Source: Flaccisagitta enflata
Taxonomy: Eukaryota; Chaetognatha; Sagittoidea; Aphragmophora
Reading direction: 5' to 3'
Assembly (NCBI GenBank): GCA_965153355.1
Contig: OZ231126.1
Location: 27,218,001-27,282,000, forward strand
DNA: 64,000 nt
Part shown: one piece after another, positions 24,221 through 36,168 of the stretch
Layout: the number at the start of each line of letters is the position of its first letter
Position numbering within the stretch: the first letter of the stretch is position 1
Translations under genes and position numbers: made by a program
The notes under the pieces: model-generated
The model's database searches: none
The model's input: the letters and a program-made list of their open reading frames with translations, nothing else
What the model was told of the DNA's origin: nothing

Positions 24221-24572
24221 TCAAAAAGTCTGGCTTGATCCGTCCTTGTTTATTTTCGGTACTCGACCGACCATCTTCTGCAGTTTTGTAATTTGAGAGA
24301 TGAGCGTTTTGTTGTTACTCTCGAGCGTCTCGAGCCGTCTCTTCAGCTCCGAGTTTTCCCCGATCGAGGTCTGCAATTTCAATTCCAACGAATCCAAATA
24401 TTCCTTCTTTTTCCTGCGACTTTCCTGAGCCGAGATTTTATTCTTAATTTTGCGACGGCATTTTTTCAAGCACCTTTCTTCGGCTTTGGTGAGAGGGAAG
24501 CGAGTCGGAACCGGATATCCCTCTTGAATCAACGTCCGCTTCTCTTCTTCCGAAATGGAGTAAATACCGCGG

Positions 24573-24665
<93 letters not shown>

Positions 24666-25084
24666 TCTAATGCTGATACCGTCGTAGACGCTGATGGGGA
24701 CTCGTCTCTGGACTTGCTGACGGTTTTCGATCGGCCACCATTGTTGTTGTTGTTGTTGTTGTTGCTGCTGTTAATGCTGGTAATCTGTCCGGTTACGCCG
24801 CCATTGCGACAGCGTTGTTTGGCTGGGGTTGGCTGAAAGTCGTCATCATCGTCGTCGTCGTCTTGGAACAGCGCCATCGTCGTTATCGTTTTCGTCGTCG
24901 ATTGAGATGCACCATGAAGATTTTGAATCTGTCATAATTAAAGCACGAAAAAAAAGTATAAGCGTGTACCACTTCTTCATGACCTCGAGAGCCACTTGTT
25001 TGGGACCAGGGGAGGGAGGGAGAGAGAGTAAGAATGAGGGAGTGAAGTGAGAATGAGGGAGAGTGAATGAATGAGTGAGTGAGT

Positions 25085-25132
<48 letters not shown>

Positions 25133-25631
25133 TAGTGAGAGTTCCTTATTCAAGAATCCAAGTTTACTTGGCACAGGTCTTTCGCTTTCAACGTGGTGGG
25201 CCTGGGAGCTTACCGAGCGTAAAGGCGAGGATGCCGGGGAGCGTTTAGGCGAAGCGCCGCTTTCACTTTCGCTGGAGGAAGTAGCGATGGGAGTGGGAGG
25301 AAGCGCGATCGAAGTCGAAGGAAGAAGCGTCGAAGACAGGTCGCAATCTTCTTCCTCCAAGGGTTCGAATTTAATCGGCGTCGAGATGGTGGCATCGTCA
25401 TTTTTCGTCGTCGTCATCGTCTTCGTCGTATCATCCACATCACCTCTGAATTCCGTCTTACCGTGGGAATTCGAAGCAGAGACGGAATTATGCAGATTAG
25501 AATTTGGCGACAGGAAAAAAGCCAAATTCCCGTTGGGAAGTTTCTTGACTTCCGTGGCTCGTGCTAACAAAGCGCGACGACCGTTGGGCAACGTGGCTGT
25601 CTTCGTCGTGGATGGCTGGAAGAAGTCGCGG

Positions 25632-25671
<40 letters not shown>

Positions 25672-25679
25672 GGTTGTGG

Positions 25680-25713
<34 letters not shown>

Positions 25714-27249
25714 CTGATTGGAGCAAAGACGCAGAAGATATGGTAGTCACCCTCGGAATAGCTATCTTGCAAGACGATGATGAAGACGTCGACGAGGAAG
25801 ACGACGATCCTGATGACGAAATCGGAATGCTGACGAGAGGAGGAGGAAGGAGAGGAGAAGTAGGAGCAATCAGTCCTGGTTCTCTTTTTATGCTGATGCA
25901 GGGCAGATCAGAAGGTAAAGTTTCCATCGGGAAATCCGAGCAAGAAGCAGATGAAGCCGACCCGGATGTTAAAACGGTCGATGCGCTTTTAAAGTTGATG
26001 TTGACAATTCTCGAAGAAGAGGAAGAACGAGAGTCGAAAGAAGGGGAGGAGGAAGAGGAAGAGGAGTAAAGATCGACGTCTTCCGGCAACAGGATGTGAT
26101 CCACGGCGGCGATGACTTCTTCCACGCCGTTAACGGCCGTGGAAACGCCGCCGTCGACGCTAAAATCGGCGGTGACGAGGCTTTCAATGACACCGTCGTC
26201 GACGCCGTTGAATACAGCGCCACGGGATGCGGATGACGGCGCTGACGTCGAGGATGCGGCTTCATGCGCGTTCGAGATGGACAAAGAGTAAGAATGATCG
26301 GCTGACAAATGCGGCATGGAAGATTCGAACGTGAAAGCGCCGAGGCGATCGATTGCTTGGACGGGGACAAGCGGCTGCTGCTGCTGCTGTTGCTGCTGCT
26401 TGACTGTTAGAATGGGTTTTTCCTCTAACGGTGGAGGAGGAAGGAGTAAAGAATGCTGCTGTAGGCGGCGTTGCTGCTGTGTAGACGACTGTTGCTGCAG
26501 GGTAAGACGCGCTTCCTGAAATCCTTCCAAATCGCCCGTCGAAGATGATGACAATATCGGAAACGTAGTCGGAGGTTGGAATACGTCGTCGGAGAAGAAA
26601 GATCGAGCCGAAGAAGCGCTGTCGAGACCGGAGCCGGTAGGGGAGCGGGAAAAGGAAGAAGCGGATGCGTCAAGATGGCTTCCTTCGCTTTCGGTCGACG
26701 AACGATTTGGGACGATTTCCTTAGTTGCCGCAGTTTTAGTACCGTCGACGACGTTGTTGATTTCAGATCTGCCTTGATGATCAGTGCTGTGAAAAATGTC
26801 GTTGTAACAGCCATCGTCGCGTAAATACGTATTGATTACGTCTCCGTTGGAATCGTTGTCGAAATCGCGGTTGAGCCAATCACAGTTCAAAAGTCGATCC
26901 GCGTCGAAATTGGGAAAGTTGGATGCCGCCGTGGTTGATGCGGAACCGCCGGGGAATTCTGGCGTCAATATGGACGACGTGGATGACGACGACGGATTGA
27001 CAGAGAACGACGACAACGACGACGATGACGACGCCAACGAAGACGATGAAGTGAAGGCGTCGGCCTCGAATTTTGTCAAACGGTCAAACAAAAGCGGGTC
27101 GTCCAAATCGTCCAAATCGCCGCCGAAAAACTCCATCATTTTGATGGCAGGAGGAAAAGGAGGAGGAGGAGGAAGAAGAAAAGGAGTAGTGGAAGAAGAT
27201 GATACCAATGATTGATTCGACGCGTTTATCAAGTCGTAACGATAAGTAT
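24221..27249 (-). CDS. CREB3L: CREB3-like (OASIS/CrebA family) bZIP transcription factor
   Basis: Two exons are supported: 27249-25214 (proposed start ATG 27139-27137 in [12 protein letters not shown]) and 24928-24221, joined across a 285-bp intron (CGCTCG|GTAAGC; TTTAATTATGACAG|ATT). Both coding parts are in phase, giving about 877 residues. The family signature is clear: [20 protein letters not shown], then [14 protein letters not shown], the basic region [18 protein letters not shown] with N-x-x-A-Q-x-x-R (about 796-818), and a leucine zipper to about 860. Upstream the [15 protein letters not shown] and ALPPTP motifs match the family's activation region. Low-complexity tracts include about 31 Asn just before the bZIP, further Asn/His runs and Ser runs. 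The frame is open back to a good acceptor (CTTTGCTCCAG) at 27250, so another upstream exon is likely. The protein stops at GSSQTF, just where relatives enter the membrane segment. CREB3 factors drive secretory-pathway genes. Confidence 0.9.
24571..24664. repeat. Coding (GTT/AAC)n microsatellite
   Basis: About 31 triplets that encode the Asn run in the CREB3-like protein. A similar GTT block at 25632-25712 encodes Asn/His-rich sequence in the same gene. Confidence 0.95.
25083..25130. repeat. (GA)n microsatellite in the CREB3L intron
   Basis: Read on the coding strand as CT repeats, about 80 bases after the splice donor at 25213; it occupies about one sixth of this short intron. Confidence 0.9.
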
Positions 27250-27251
27250 CT

Positions 27252-27295
27252 GGAGCAAAGGAAAGTAGATGTGGATTAGAGAAGCGTAAAACAAC

Positions 27296-27343
<48 letters not shown>

Positions 27344-27598
27344 AGAAGGTAGAAATATGGTTTCGAACCAGGCCCTGATTCTGCTTGTCGTCGGGTTAGG
27401 GGTTGACTGTTTCCCAAAAATGTTACTTCTTTTTTATAAGGGCAGAAATTGAATCTTAAAAAAAAATGCTGAGGGGAAGCAACACAGCGAACGAGAACTT
27501 TTTGCACTGATAACAAGCACCAAAGGAAAAGAGGAAATATTACAAAGAGAGGCCCTCTTTCCAATTTATCAGCCGATTAATTAAATCACTTCAAAAGC

Positions 27599-27651
<53 letters not shown>

Positions 27652-27653
27652 CG

Positions 27654-27708
<55 letters not shown>

Positions 27709-28300
27709 GAAGAGAGAGAGAGACTGATACAGAAAGCAAAAAAGAAAGCAGGGAAATAGGGGACAGACCAAGTAAAGTGACTGAAAGAAAGAATAAAAGA
27801 GCCAATGTAGGACCATAGGAAAGACAGAAAAAAAAGAAAGGAAGAAAGAAAGAAAGAAAGAAAGAAAAAAGGAAAAAAAATGAAAAACAGAAAGCAAAGA
27901 ATTAGTGAATCAAAGAAAAGAAAACAAGAAAGAAAAGAGTGAATGGATAAATGCATAAAGAAACAAAGAAAGACGAAAACAAAACAGAAAGAGAGAAAAA
28001 GGGGAAAGAGAGAGCTTTTTTTTTCTCCGCTTCACTTTGGCAAAAATGCTTGAGAGCGCAACCTCCTGACGGAGACGGAAATCGTGAAATTTGTTGGCTC
28101 TCTTCACACACACACACACAAACAAATCATTTTTTTATTATGCAAATGATATTTGATTAGTCTTATAGGACAGAGGACTCTTCGCAAATGTTATGACCAC
28201 TTTCAAGTACACAGTTATATATATGTTAATATACGCATTGACGTCGCGGAGAGTGGACAAAAATATTAAGGCAGATCCTGATCATGATTTCGATCTTGTC
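27252..28300. repeat. Simple-repeat-rich 5' region of CREB3L
   Basis: (GA)n at 27298-27342, (GA)n at 27601-27649, (GC)3 plus (CA)n at 27651-27707, (GAAA)n at about 27836-27866 and a short (CA)n at 28104-28120. The remainder is AT-rich. The missing first exon or promoter of CREB3L may lie here, but I cannot place it. Confidence 0.8.
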
Positions 28301-29210
28301 TCTTGGCTTATTTCTTCCTCTTTTTTTCTTTCCTTTTATATCTAGTTCGTGATGTCAGTTGGCAACCGGAACTTTGTTTAAAGATCGCGAATAAGAAACA
28401 TTTTGTAGAATTGGAAGAGGCAAACATTGTCTTTTATAAGCATATAAGCGGAGACAATAATATGATACATGAAAGGGGAAAGTCTGTTTCAAGAAATTTT
28501 AAACATTTTAACAAGCCAGCGATCGGCTGGGCAGAGCCTGGGGTAAAGTTTTAAAAGCATGTTCCCCCCTCCCCCCACAGGGAGGGGAGAGGAAATAAAA
28601 TCAAAGGATTTGGAAATGGGTCAGGAAATCTAAGGGTAGAATAACCAAAAGAAAGATATGGAAGATTTTAAACTATTTTAGACTATTTTAGGATTTTTTC
28701 CTATGGGGGGAATACGAACCTTAAACCAAAATATTACTATAGAGGGAGTATATGGGGAAGATAATCAAATGTAGTTTGACCCCCCCCCCCCGAAGTCAAA
28801 GGACCAGGGGAAGGAGAAATCAAAGGTCGTGCAACTACATACACCCCTGATACACCCCTGATATTGTTCCACCTATCATACAGGTCAGGGACTACGCAGA
28901 ACAACCGATGACAAACCACTCTAAAGTGGACGGACACACGCACTGTCAATTTAAGTCGCGAATATGATATTAAAGCTAAGCGAAAAAAAGGTGACAAATT
29001 TATAGGGATAATATGGCAGGTCATGTCTTCATGACATTTACGATAGAAAATGAAAAATTGCAAAATGATTTCCACAAGCCCGCAGATTCAAATCATATAA
29101 GACAAGCATTAATTTAGAACAAAATTTTTTACCGGAGAAATGCAGGAATAGAGAAAGTGAACAAACAAGAAAAGTTGTAAACCAAGCCAAAAACAGACTA
29201 GACAATCCTT
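28301..29210. other. Non-coding or undetermined stretch
   Basis: A splice-acceptor-like TTTTATATCTAG at about 28333-28344 is followed by an open plus frame (SWQPELCLKIANKKHFVELE ...) to 28554. No partner exon, start or recognisable domain is seen, so I do not call it. C10 and C/T-rich runs lie at 28562-28578 and 28780-28791. Confidence 0.35.
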
Positions 29211-29405
29211 AAGAAGTGGAAGAAGAAGAAGAGCAAGAAGAAGAAGAAAAAAAAGAAGAACAAGAAGACGCAGAAGAAAAAGAAGAAAATAAAGAGGAGA
29301 AGAGAAAGAAAAGCAGAAGATAAAAAGGAAGAAGAAGAAGAAGAAGATGAAGAAGAAGATGAAGAAGAAGAAGAAGAAGAAGAATAAGAAGAAGAAGAAG
29401 TAGGA
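29211..29405. repeat. (GAA)n-rich microsatellite
   Basis: Mostly GAA/GAG triplets with interruptions. Confidence 0.9.
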
Positions 29406-30000
29406 GACGAAGAGGAAGAATTTTGAGGCAGGTGTTAAACTGGCGGTAGTAGCAGCTAGCAGTAGTGGCGGTTTCCCAACGCCGGTGATTTCTCGGGGCG
29501 GCAAAAATGCCTTTTTAACGCACGATGGTGTCAATTTGAAGCAGTCAAAGCGTGTGATGACTAATGTTCCTGTGTGTAGTGTTATTACTTACTAGGAAAG
29601 AAAAAAAATAAACAAGGAAAGAGAAAAGATATAGTGCTAGAAAAAAAAAAGATAGAAAAAAAAAGAGATAGAAGATAGAAGGAAGAAGACCGCAGAAGAA
29701 GAAGAAAGGAAGAGTGAAGAAAAATGCAGGAAAAAAATGGAAAATAGAATGTAAAAGAAAAAGATGAAAAGAAAAGAAGAAAGAAAGGAAGAAAGAAAAA
29801 AAAATGGGAGAAAACAAACCGAAACGTCGTCTGAGGCAAATCCATACCACAGAATTGGCTTACAATTTACCGGATTTCGGCCGAAAACTTTTTTTTAATT
29901 TTTGGGTTGGGTGAATCTTTTAAGAAGAGGTCAGTGACAATGTTCTTTCTCTCACACTCTCAAGCCTCTTCTCATGTTTTGTGAATGTCTCCGATTTGTC
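29406..30000. other. Undetermined stretch with A/G-rich tract
   Basis: 29414-29595 is open on plus (AVVAASSSGGFPTPVISRGG ...) and also on minus, without start or splice support. 29590-29810 is a purine-rich A/G tract. Confidence 0.35.
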
Positions 30001-30002
30001 AG

Positions 30003-30077
30003 TAAGTCGATTGTCTCTAGTTCAAATAAGTCGATTGTCTCTAGTTCAAATAAGTCGATTGTCTCTAGTTCAAATAA
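30003..30077. repeat. 24-bp direct repeat, three copies
   Basis: AAGTCGATTGTCTCTAGTTC plus AAAT, three nearly exact tandem copies. Confidence 0.95.
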
Positions 30078-30256
30078 AAGCAAGTTGTATGCTTTCTTAA
30101 TTTACAGTAAAGCCATAACAGACGGCTTTAAATTGCTTTTTAGTTTAGGGTTGGTTTTTTTTTTTTCGTTTTTTTTTAATTTTTTTTTGTTGTTGTTGGT
30201 TTTTTTATTTAGTTTTTATTTACTTTTTCCCCTTCTTTTCTTTTCAGCCATTTAAA

Positions 30257-30326
30257 ATCTAGCTTGGGAAATATGCTCCCAACCTCAGATCTAGCTTGGG
30301 AAATATGCTCCCAACCTCAGATTTAG
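30257..30326. repeat. 32-bp direct repeat, two copies
   Basis: ATCTAGCTTGGGAAATATGC followed by TCCCAACCTCAG, repeated once in tandem. Each unit contains a small inverted pair (TTGGGA/TCCCAA). Confidence 0.9.
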
Positions 30327-30483
30327 CCCCCAAAATTTATTTGCAATGAATAGCCTCAAAAATTCATTTGCAATTAATACAGTAACTAGTTACCAAGGGT
30401 CATTAAATGTAGATCGCATATTGTAGATCTGCATATTGTCAGCTGAAAATGCATAACCAATTTTAATAACCTCACAAAATAAG

Positions 30484-30756
30484 AACAAGGCCAAGTAGGC
30501 CAACGATGCGTCCTCTTTGAATGAACGTTTTTTCCAAACATTTGAATGTTTTTTTTTGAATGAAATGAATGAATGAATGATTGAATAAATAATTACTTGA
30601 TGTGTGCTTTTTCTGGGGTAGAACCGCGCTATGTTAAAAATGCTTGATTTTGATGTTTTTAATGAATGCGTTACCGACCGACCGACCGACCAACCGACCG
30701 ACCAACCAACCAACCAACCGATGGACACATTATAGAGATGCGAGGACGCATCTTAA
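30484..30756 (+). mobile_element. Family B copy, GATGCG type
   Basis: AACAAGGCCAAGTAGGCCAA start; GATGCGTCCTC at 30505-30515; a (CCGA/CCAA)n run at 30673-30720; end hairpin AGATGCGAGGACGCATCT. GAGGACGCATC at 30742-30752 is the exact 11-bp inverse of 30505-30515, 227 bp away. Confidence 0.85.
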
Positions 30757-30821
30757 ATGAATAATTTAAACAATTAAAAATGAATAATCATGAAAGACAG
30801 AAAACCTTAAAACTTCCACAA

Positions 30822-30942
30822 AATGAAAAAGGCCAAGTAGGCCAATAACGTGTGGATCGTCGAACGAATGCGTTACCCCACAGACAGACCAACCGACCAA
30901 CGGACACAGCCAGTTATAGAGGTGCTTTGTCGCACCTAAAAG
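30822..30942 (+). mobile_element. Family B copy, GGTGCG type with left-arm deletion
   Basis: AAGGCCAAGTAGGCCAATA is followed at once by ACGTGTGGATCGTCGAACGA. Compared with the copy at 56055-56190, the AGGTGCG of the left arm is absent. The right hairpin AGGTGC(TTTGTC)GCACCT is intact. Confidence 0.8.
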
Positions 30943-31220
30943 GCAAAAAACTTTTTTTTTCATTTTTGTACAAATTATGTGTCGGTTCGAACATAAACGA
31001 ATGAATGAAGAAATCTGAAGAGAATTTTGATCTATTTTAAGCAGTTATATCCTTCGACGCGCACGAAGTTACTTAACCACAAAAACAAAACCTGAACTCG
31101 TAGTTTTGATACGCGAACAAGGTAGTAATTGAGGATATTCTTTCTCTTAGTGACGGGGATTTACAAGAACGCGGAATGAATTAAGTATTTAGGAAGTAAG
31201 AACTCGAGGTCGAACTTAAC
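30943..31220. other. Non-coding spacer
   Basis: No feature recognised. Confidence 0.5.
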
Positions 31221-31647
31221 TGGTCGCTCAGGCAAGGCTGCTTGCGATGCACAAAATGCTAGATACACCAAAAAGCGGGACACTACACATAAGGACACAC
31301 GACCAACACAGTGTGCGCACGATCTCTTGAATTAATGAGATTGCTATCTTGCCTTAGTCTTGTTGTACCATCTTGAAGCATTGGTACGTTAGCACATTGG
31401 AACAAGTACAGTACGACGGGAGCAAAGACGACCTAGACTGAAGGATAGATTTTTGATATTTTTATTTTGTTTGATTTATAAAAAAAAAATTGAGATCTAT
31501 GCTAATTAAAGGTTGTTTTATTGCTTGAATATGTAAGTTTTTCTCATTCTTCAATTTGTGACTTGACTTTATCAGGACTTCATTTTTTAATATTCTCACC
31601 TAGCCTATCAGATCGGGCTAAAAATTTTATATACTATAGAAAAAAAA

Positions 31648-33015
31648 ATCTTAAAAGAGTATGGGTCCGCGACTGGGGTCAGAGCGGCGTTGTAAAACGG
31701 CGTTGTCATACGCGCAGTCAGCGCAGCGTTGTCATACGGTATCATGCAACGTTGTCAAACGCCGTCAAGCGCAAATGTTGTCAAACAGCGTTGCATCGCC
31801 CTGGCGGCGTTATCATACGGCGTTGTCGCCGCAGCGTTGTCATACAACGTTATTATAGCGTTATCATACAGCGATTGTCACTCGGCGTATCAACAACGTT
31901 ATCCAAAACAGCGACTATCATAACGGTGTCGCCACAGCATTGTCTCTGGCTATCTGCTGCTTTATCAAGCCAGCGTTGTAAAACAGCGTTATCGGCATGC
32001 GATTAATCAACAACGTTGTCAAGCTGGCTGGGTATCAAACGGCGTTGTCAATACAGCGTTAATCAACAACGTTAATCAAACGGCGTTGTCAAAACAAGGC
32101 GTTGTCAAACGGCGTTGTCAAATAACGTTGTCAAACGGCGTTGTCAAACGTTGTCAAGTGGCGGATACAGCCGAGTCTGGCCCGGATGGCATGCTGCATA
32201 ATCTTTAAAATCAAATACATATGTTGAGTCCTTCTTTAGAGACTACATACCATTTTAACCAAATCGGTTGAAAAATGCCCAAGTTATGCACGTTTTTCAC
32301 TTTTAGGCTGGTGGGCAGGTTGGGTGGTAGGCTGGTTTGGCCGATTTAGCATTCTAAAATATTTGCAAATCATATACATATGTTGAGTCCTTCCATTTAG
32401 ACACTACATACCAAGTTTTAACCAAATCAGTTGAAAAATGCCAAAAGTTATGCCGTTTTTTCCTTTTAGGCTATGTAGTTGGGTGGTAGGCCGGTTTTGT
32501 CCGGTTAGCATGCTAAAATCTTTACGAATAGAATACATATGTTGAGTCCTTCTATTTAGAGATTACATACCAAGTTTTAACCAAATTGGTTAAAAAATGC
32601 CAATTATGCACGTTTTTCACTGGAAGCTGGTAAAGGCTGGTTGGGTGGGCCAGAGCCCTGTTGGCCCAGTTGGTATGCTAAATGTACACACAGTTCAAAC
32701 CACGCTATGTTGAGTTGCCATTTAGGGACACATAAATTTTAGCAAATCGGTAGAAAAAATGCCGAGATTATGCATGTTTTTTTTTTCACTTTTAGGCTGG
32801 TAGGCTGGATGTTGGGCCGGTGGGTGGTCAGGATCATCATGCCACCTGGCTGCAAGCGGCTTGCCTGGCCACAACTTCCCTCCAAATATGAAGCAAATCG
32901 GTGAAGCGTTCAAGGATGGCATTTCCCAAAAGTGTGGGCGACGACGGCTCGCAGCGACGACGGCACCCACCGCCTCGGGTTATAGTCGCGTCAGAATATT
33001 CCGTCGCGGACAAAA
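31648..33015 (+). mobile_element. Family K element, copy 1 (decayed)
   Basis: GAGTATGGGTCCGCGACTGG start with GTCCGCGAC at 31665-31673; degenerate AACGGCGTTGTCA 13-mers to about 32160; about four diverged units of roughly 160 bp with 'catatgttgagtcctt' and 'ggctggtaggctgg' (32215-32830); then a unique tail and end GTCGCGGAC at 33003-33011. The terminal 9-mers are exact inverses. It matches 61231-63096 throughout. Confidence 0.8.
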
Positions 33016-33700
33016 ATCAATTCAGCCGACTGTTTGCAGGTTTACGTTATTTCGGAATAATTATGTAGAAAATTGATACCTGAACAAAACTTAAAATATA
33101 TCTCTCATAGCAAGATCAGGTAATGCTGTTGCAGTAGGTTTTTACAGTTTTGTATAAGTCTTAGCTCTGTTGAACTAATGAGACCTGTCTGTCAAGAAAG
33201 CCTTTTTGAGATTTTCATCTATATTAATGGTTTTTTTAAAAGCTGTTTTGCTGAGATTTTATTAGCTTTGAAAATTTTTTTTGTCAGCATATTTGAATTC
33301 CTGATGAGTACCACTACTCATTTGATGGTCATACTATACAATTTATCAAAAATAAAATTTTCAATTTCCTAAACCACCATTACAATTTTACCAGCAGTGG
33401 CCAAAAATTAGAAATTGTATTTTTATTAAAGAAAGACCTGCATGTTGCGACTTATCAATGAATGGGCTTTGTCAGGGTACAAAATTTTGCTGACAAATGA
33501 GCCACTGAGTCACCCGGTTAATCTGGCAAAATAAGGTTAAAAGCCATCAATTTTTGTGAAAATCTCAAAAAGCGCTCTTGACAAGATTTTTTTTTCATTA
33601 GTTCCAGTAAATAGATCTCAGATTCTATGCAAAACAGTAAAAAAACCTACTGCAATGTTACTTTTTACCTGATCTTGCTATGAGAGGGTAGTGAACAGGC
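33016..33700. other. Interior of the family J palindrome
   Basis: A weaker inverted pair (CATAGCAAGATCAGGTAA near 33106 against TTACCTGATCTTGCTATGAG near 33667) brackets AT-rich non-coding sequence: another foldback, centred near 33385. Confidence 0.65.
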
Positions 33701-34115
33701 ATACAACCTGTAAAAATGGTCTGATTGAGCTGATTTTTTTTAAAAATTATATATATAAAATTGTTTGCTCAATCTGATGAGCTAAGTTAAAACATTGAAA
33801 AATGAAGTCCTGATGAACTCAAGCAACTTTAATTAGCATAGATTTTAATTTTTTTTATACATCAAATACAATTAAGATGCTTATAATATATCCTCCAGTC
33901 TAGGCCGTCTTTGCTCCCTTCGTACTGTACTTGTTCCAATGTGCTAACGTACCAATGCTTCAAGATGGTACAACAAGACTAAGGCGAGATAGCAATCTCA
34001 TTAATTCAAGAGATCGTGCGCACACTGTGTTGGTCGTGTGTCCTTATGTCTAGTGTCCCGCTTTTTGGCGTATCTAGCATTTTGTGCATCGCAAGCAGCC
34101 TTGCCTGAGCGACCA

Positions 34116-34920
34116 CTTAGTCTTTCCATTTCTATGCAAAACTAAATGTCACTTCTCGATGATCGTGGATAAGGGGGGGTTAATATGCAAAAAAAAAAGG
34201 AGGTGTTGCACAGAGCTGCTCTTAGACATCCAAAAACGCATGCATCATGTTATTGTATGTTTTCACTATTTCAGTTGATATATCGACCAACCAGCAGTTC
34301 ATAAAGACACTTAGCATAGGGCATTCATTTAGTCCTTATTATTTAGCATAATGTTTTGTTTAAGAATTAAAAACTTGCAGTGGATCTTAACTGGAGATAA
34401 AAAAAACTGAGATTTGAGTAATTTTGTACTTTACTGTACTGTACATCTCATCATTGAAACATGTTTTATCCCAATTATCTGTGATCATTTTTATTTAATT
34501 TTGTCCTAAACAATGTTATCAATCATGTGTATATCTTTCCATTTACCCATTTCTTTCTGTTGAAATAGTAGGAACAACTGCTGTTCAAATTAATCTTCGT
34601 TTTATTTTTAGAAACCAAGTTCACTTATATTTCTAGAAGGTGTCTAAACCGGTTAAGTTTACCATGACATGCGCAATGAAAACACATCTGGGAGATGTTT
34701 TGTTTTTACTACCGGTTTAAAATCCCCAAAAGACCCCTGATGACGTTAAGTGTTTTATTACATTACTCTGCAGCTCGCTTATGGTTAAAGTAAACAAATT
34801 GCGTTTGTCTGTCAGTTTTTCTCTTTTTTTCTTTGTTTTTTTTATTGGTTTTCTTGTCTGATAATCTGTCAATCTATGCCTCAGTATTTCTCTCGATGAC
34901 CTGTCTTTCTTACTTTCTTT
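34116..34920. other. AT-rich non-coding stretch
   Basis: Only a small inverted pair (AAACCGGTTAAG at 34648 against ACCGGTTTAAA at 34712). No gene is seen. Confidence 0.5.
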
Positions 34921-34926
34921 TTGTTG

Positions 34927-34927
<1 letters not shown>

Positions 34928-34998
<71 letters not shown>
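34928..34998. repeat. (TC)n microsatellite
   Basis: About 70 bp of pure CT repeats. Confidence 0.95.
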
Positions 34999-34999
<1 letters not shown>

Positions 35000-35000
<1 letters not shown>

Positions 35001-35551
35001 CATAAGATGGAGGTTTAGCACTATACTCTATAGGTCATTTGTGCTATACCAGGTATCAGGTCGTTGACACAATGTAAGATAGAGATTAATACGTATCAGA
35101 ACTTCAAAGGATGACATTTTTCTGGACAGATAAAAAAGTTCGAAGTCGCTCGTTCGCGTTCGTTTTGAAAAATTGATAAAAAAGTTGGACGTCGAAACCT
35201 AAATATTTTAGTTGTAAGCAGGTCCACAGGTCTATTCGCATTTTTCGCAACCTTGAGGTCTTTGCGACGCCAATATTAAAGTGAGCAAACCATTATCGAT
35301 ATTGTCAATAGTCTATGTTCCAAAAATCTAAAGTTACAAATATGTTGCGGTGATGCAACCGGGCGAGTGAGCGAGCATGCTTTGAAAATTGTTTACAACA
35401 ATCATAGAATGAAAAACCAGGCTGAATACACACATGGCAAAGAAATTTAGCGACCATGCGAGTCCAGGGACCACAATGCCCAAATCTGGAAACGTCAATA
35501 AAGTAGTTGCCTGATCATCCAACAGCCGAACGGACGAACTGACAAATCGAG
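35000..35551. other. Non-coding stretch
   Basis: No gene supported. Confidence 0.45.
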
Positions 35552-36168
35552 ATACCGGGTCATCAGCCTGAGATGCCGGATTCTGTTAAGCTTTTACTCA
35601 AAGATGCCACATATCTTGGATTTCATACTGATTGTGTCTTAAAGAGCATAGATTGACGTTTTTTGTATCAAAATTTCATCAAAATCGGTAAAGTAGTTTA
35701 GATTTTACAAGTCTTTGAAGTAAAAACTAATTTTCTCTCAATGGCAGAATTTTCAATAAAATTCATGAAAGAGAACAGTTTCAAATTTCACTCTTTTTTG
35801 AACAGTTAGAGTGGGAAACATTTCAACGGTCTAGTATGAAAAAAAAATTGATGTAGTTTCATAAATTTGTCAAATCATCTTTTATTCAGGATTAATCATG
35901 TGTCTCTGGCTCAAAATATTGCAAAATACGAGAATGAGGGAAAAAGCTGATCCTCTATTTTCCCATCAAAAAACAGAAGTGGCAGAAAATAAGTTTTTTA
36001 CTTAAATACATGTAAAATCTAAACTACTTGACCAATTTTGATGAAATTTGGATACAAAAAACGTCAATCTATACTCTTTAAGAGACAATCAGTGGGAAAT
36101 CTGTGATATGTGATATCTCAGAGTAAAAGCTTAACATTATCCGGCATCTCAGGCTGATGACCCAGTAT
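35552..36168. mobile_element. Inverted-repeat element (617 bp)
   Basis: Ends ATACCGGGTCATCAGCCTGA and TCAGGCTGATGACCCAGTAT. Inner matches include AGCATAGATTGACGTTTTTT against AAAAAACGTCAATCTATACT and AAAATCGGTAAAGTAGTTTA against its inverse. No ORF. Confidence 0.85.

Larger units (their letters stand above)
31221..34115. mobile_element. 2.9 kb palindrome: outer arms around a family J element
   Basis: TGGTCGCTCAGGCAAGGCTG (31221) is mirrored by the sequence ending GCCTTGCCTGAGCGACCA (34115). The outer 185-bp arms are almost identical in inverted orientation. Just inside lie family J ends (TACAGTACGACGGGAGC at 31407; CGTACTGTA to 33929) with J arms to about 31640 and from about 33700. A family K element fills the middle. 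Confidence 0.85.

Noticed and set aside
28303-28554. Possible exon after an acceptor-like site
   Set aside because: No donor partner, no domain and no matching exon nearby.
29414-29595. Protein-like plus frame (AVVAASSSGGFPTPVISRGG)
   Set aside because: No start codon, no convincing acceptor, and the opposite strand is open as well.
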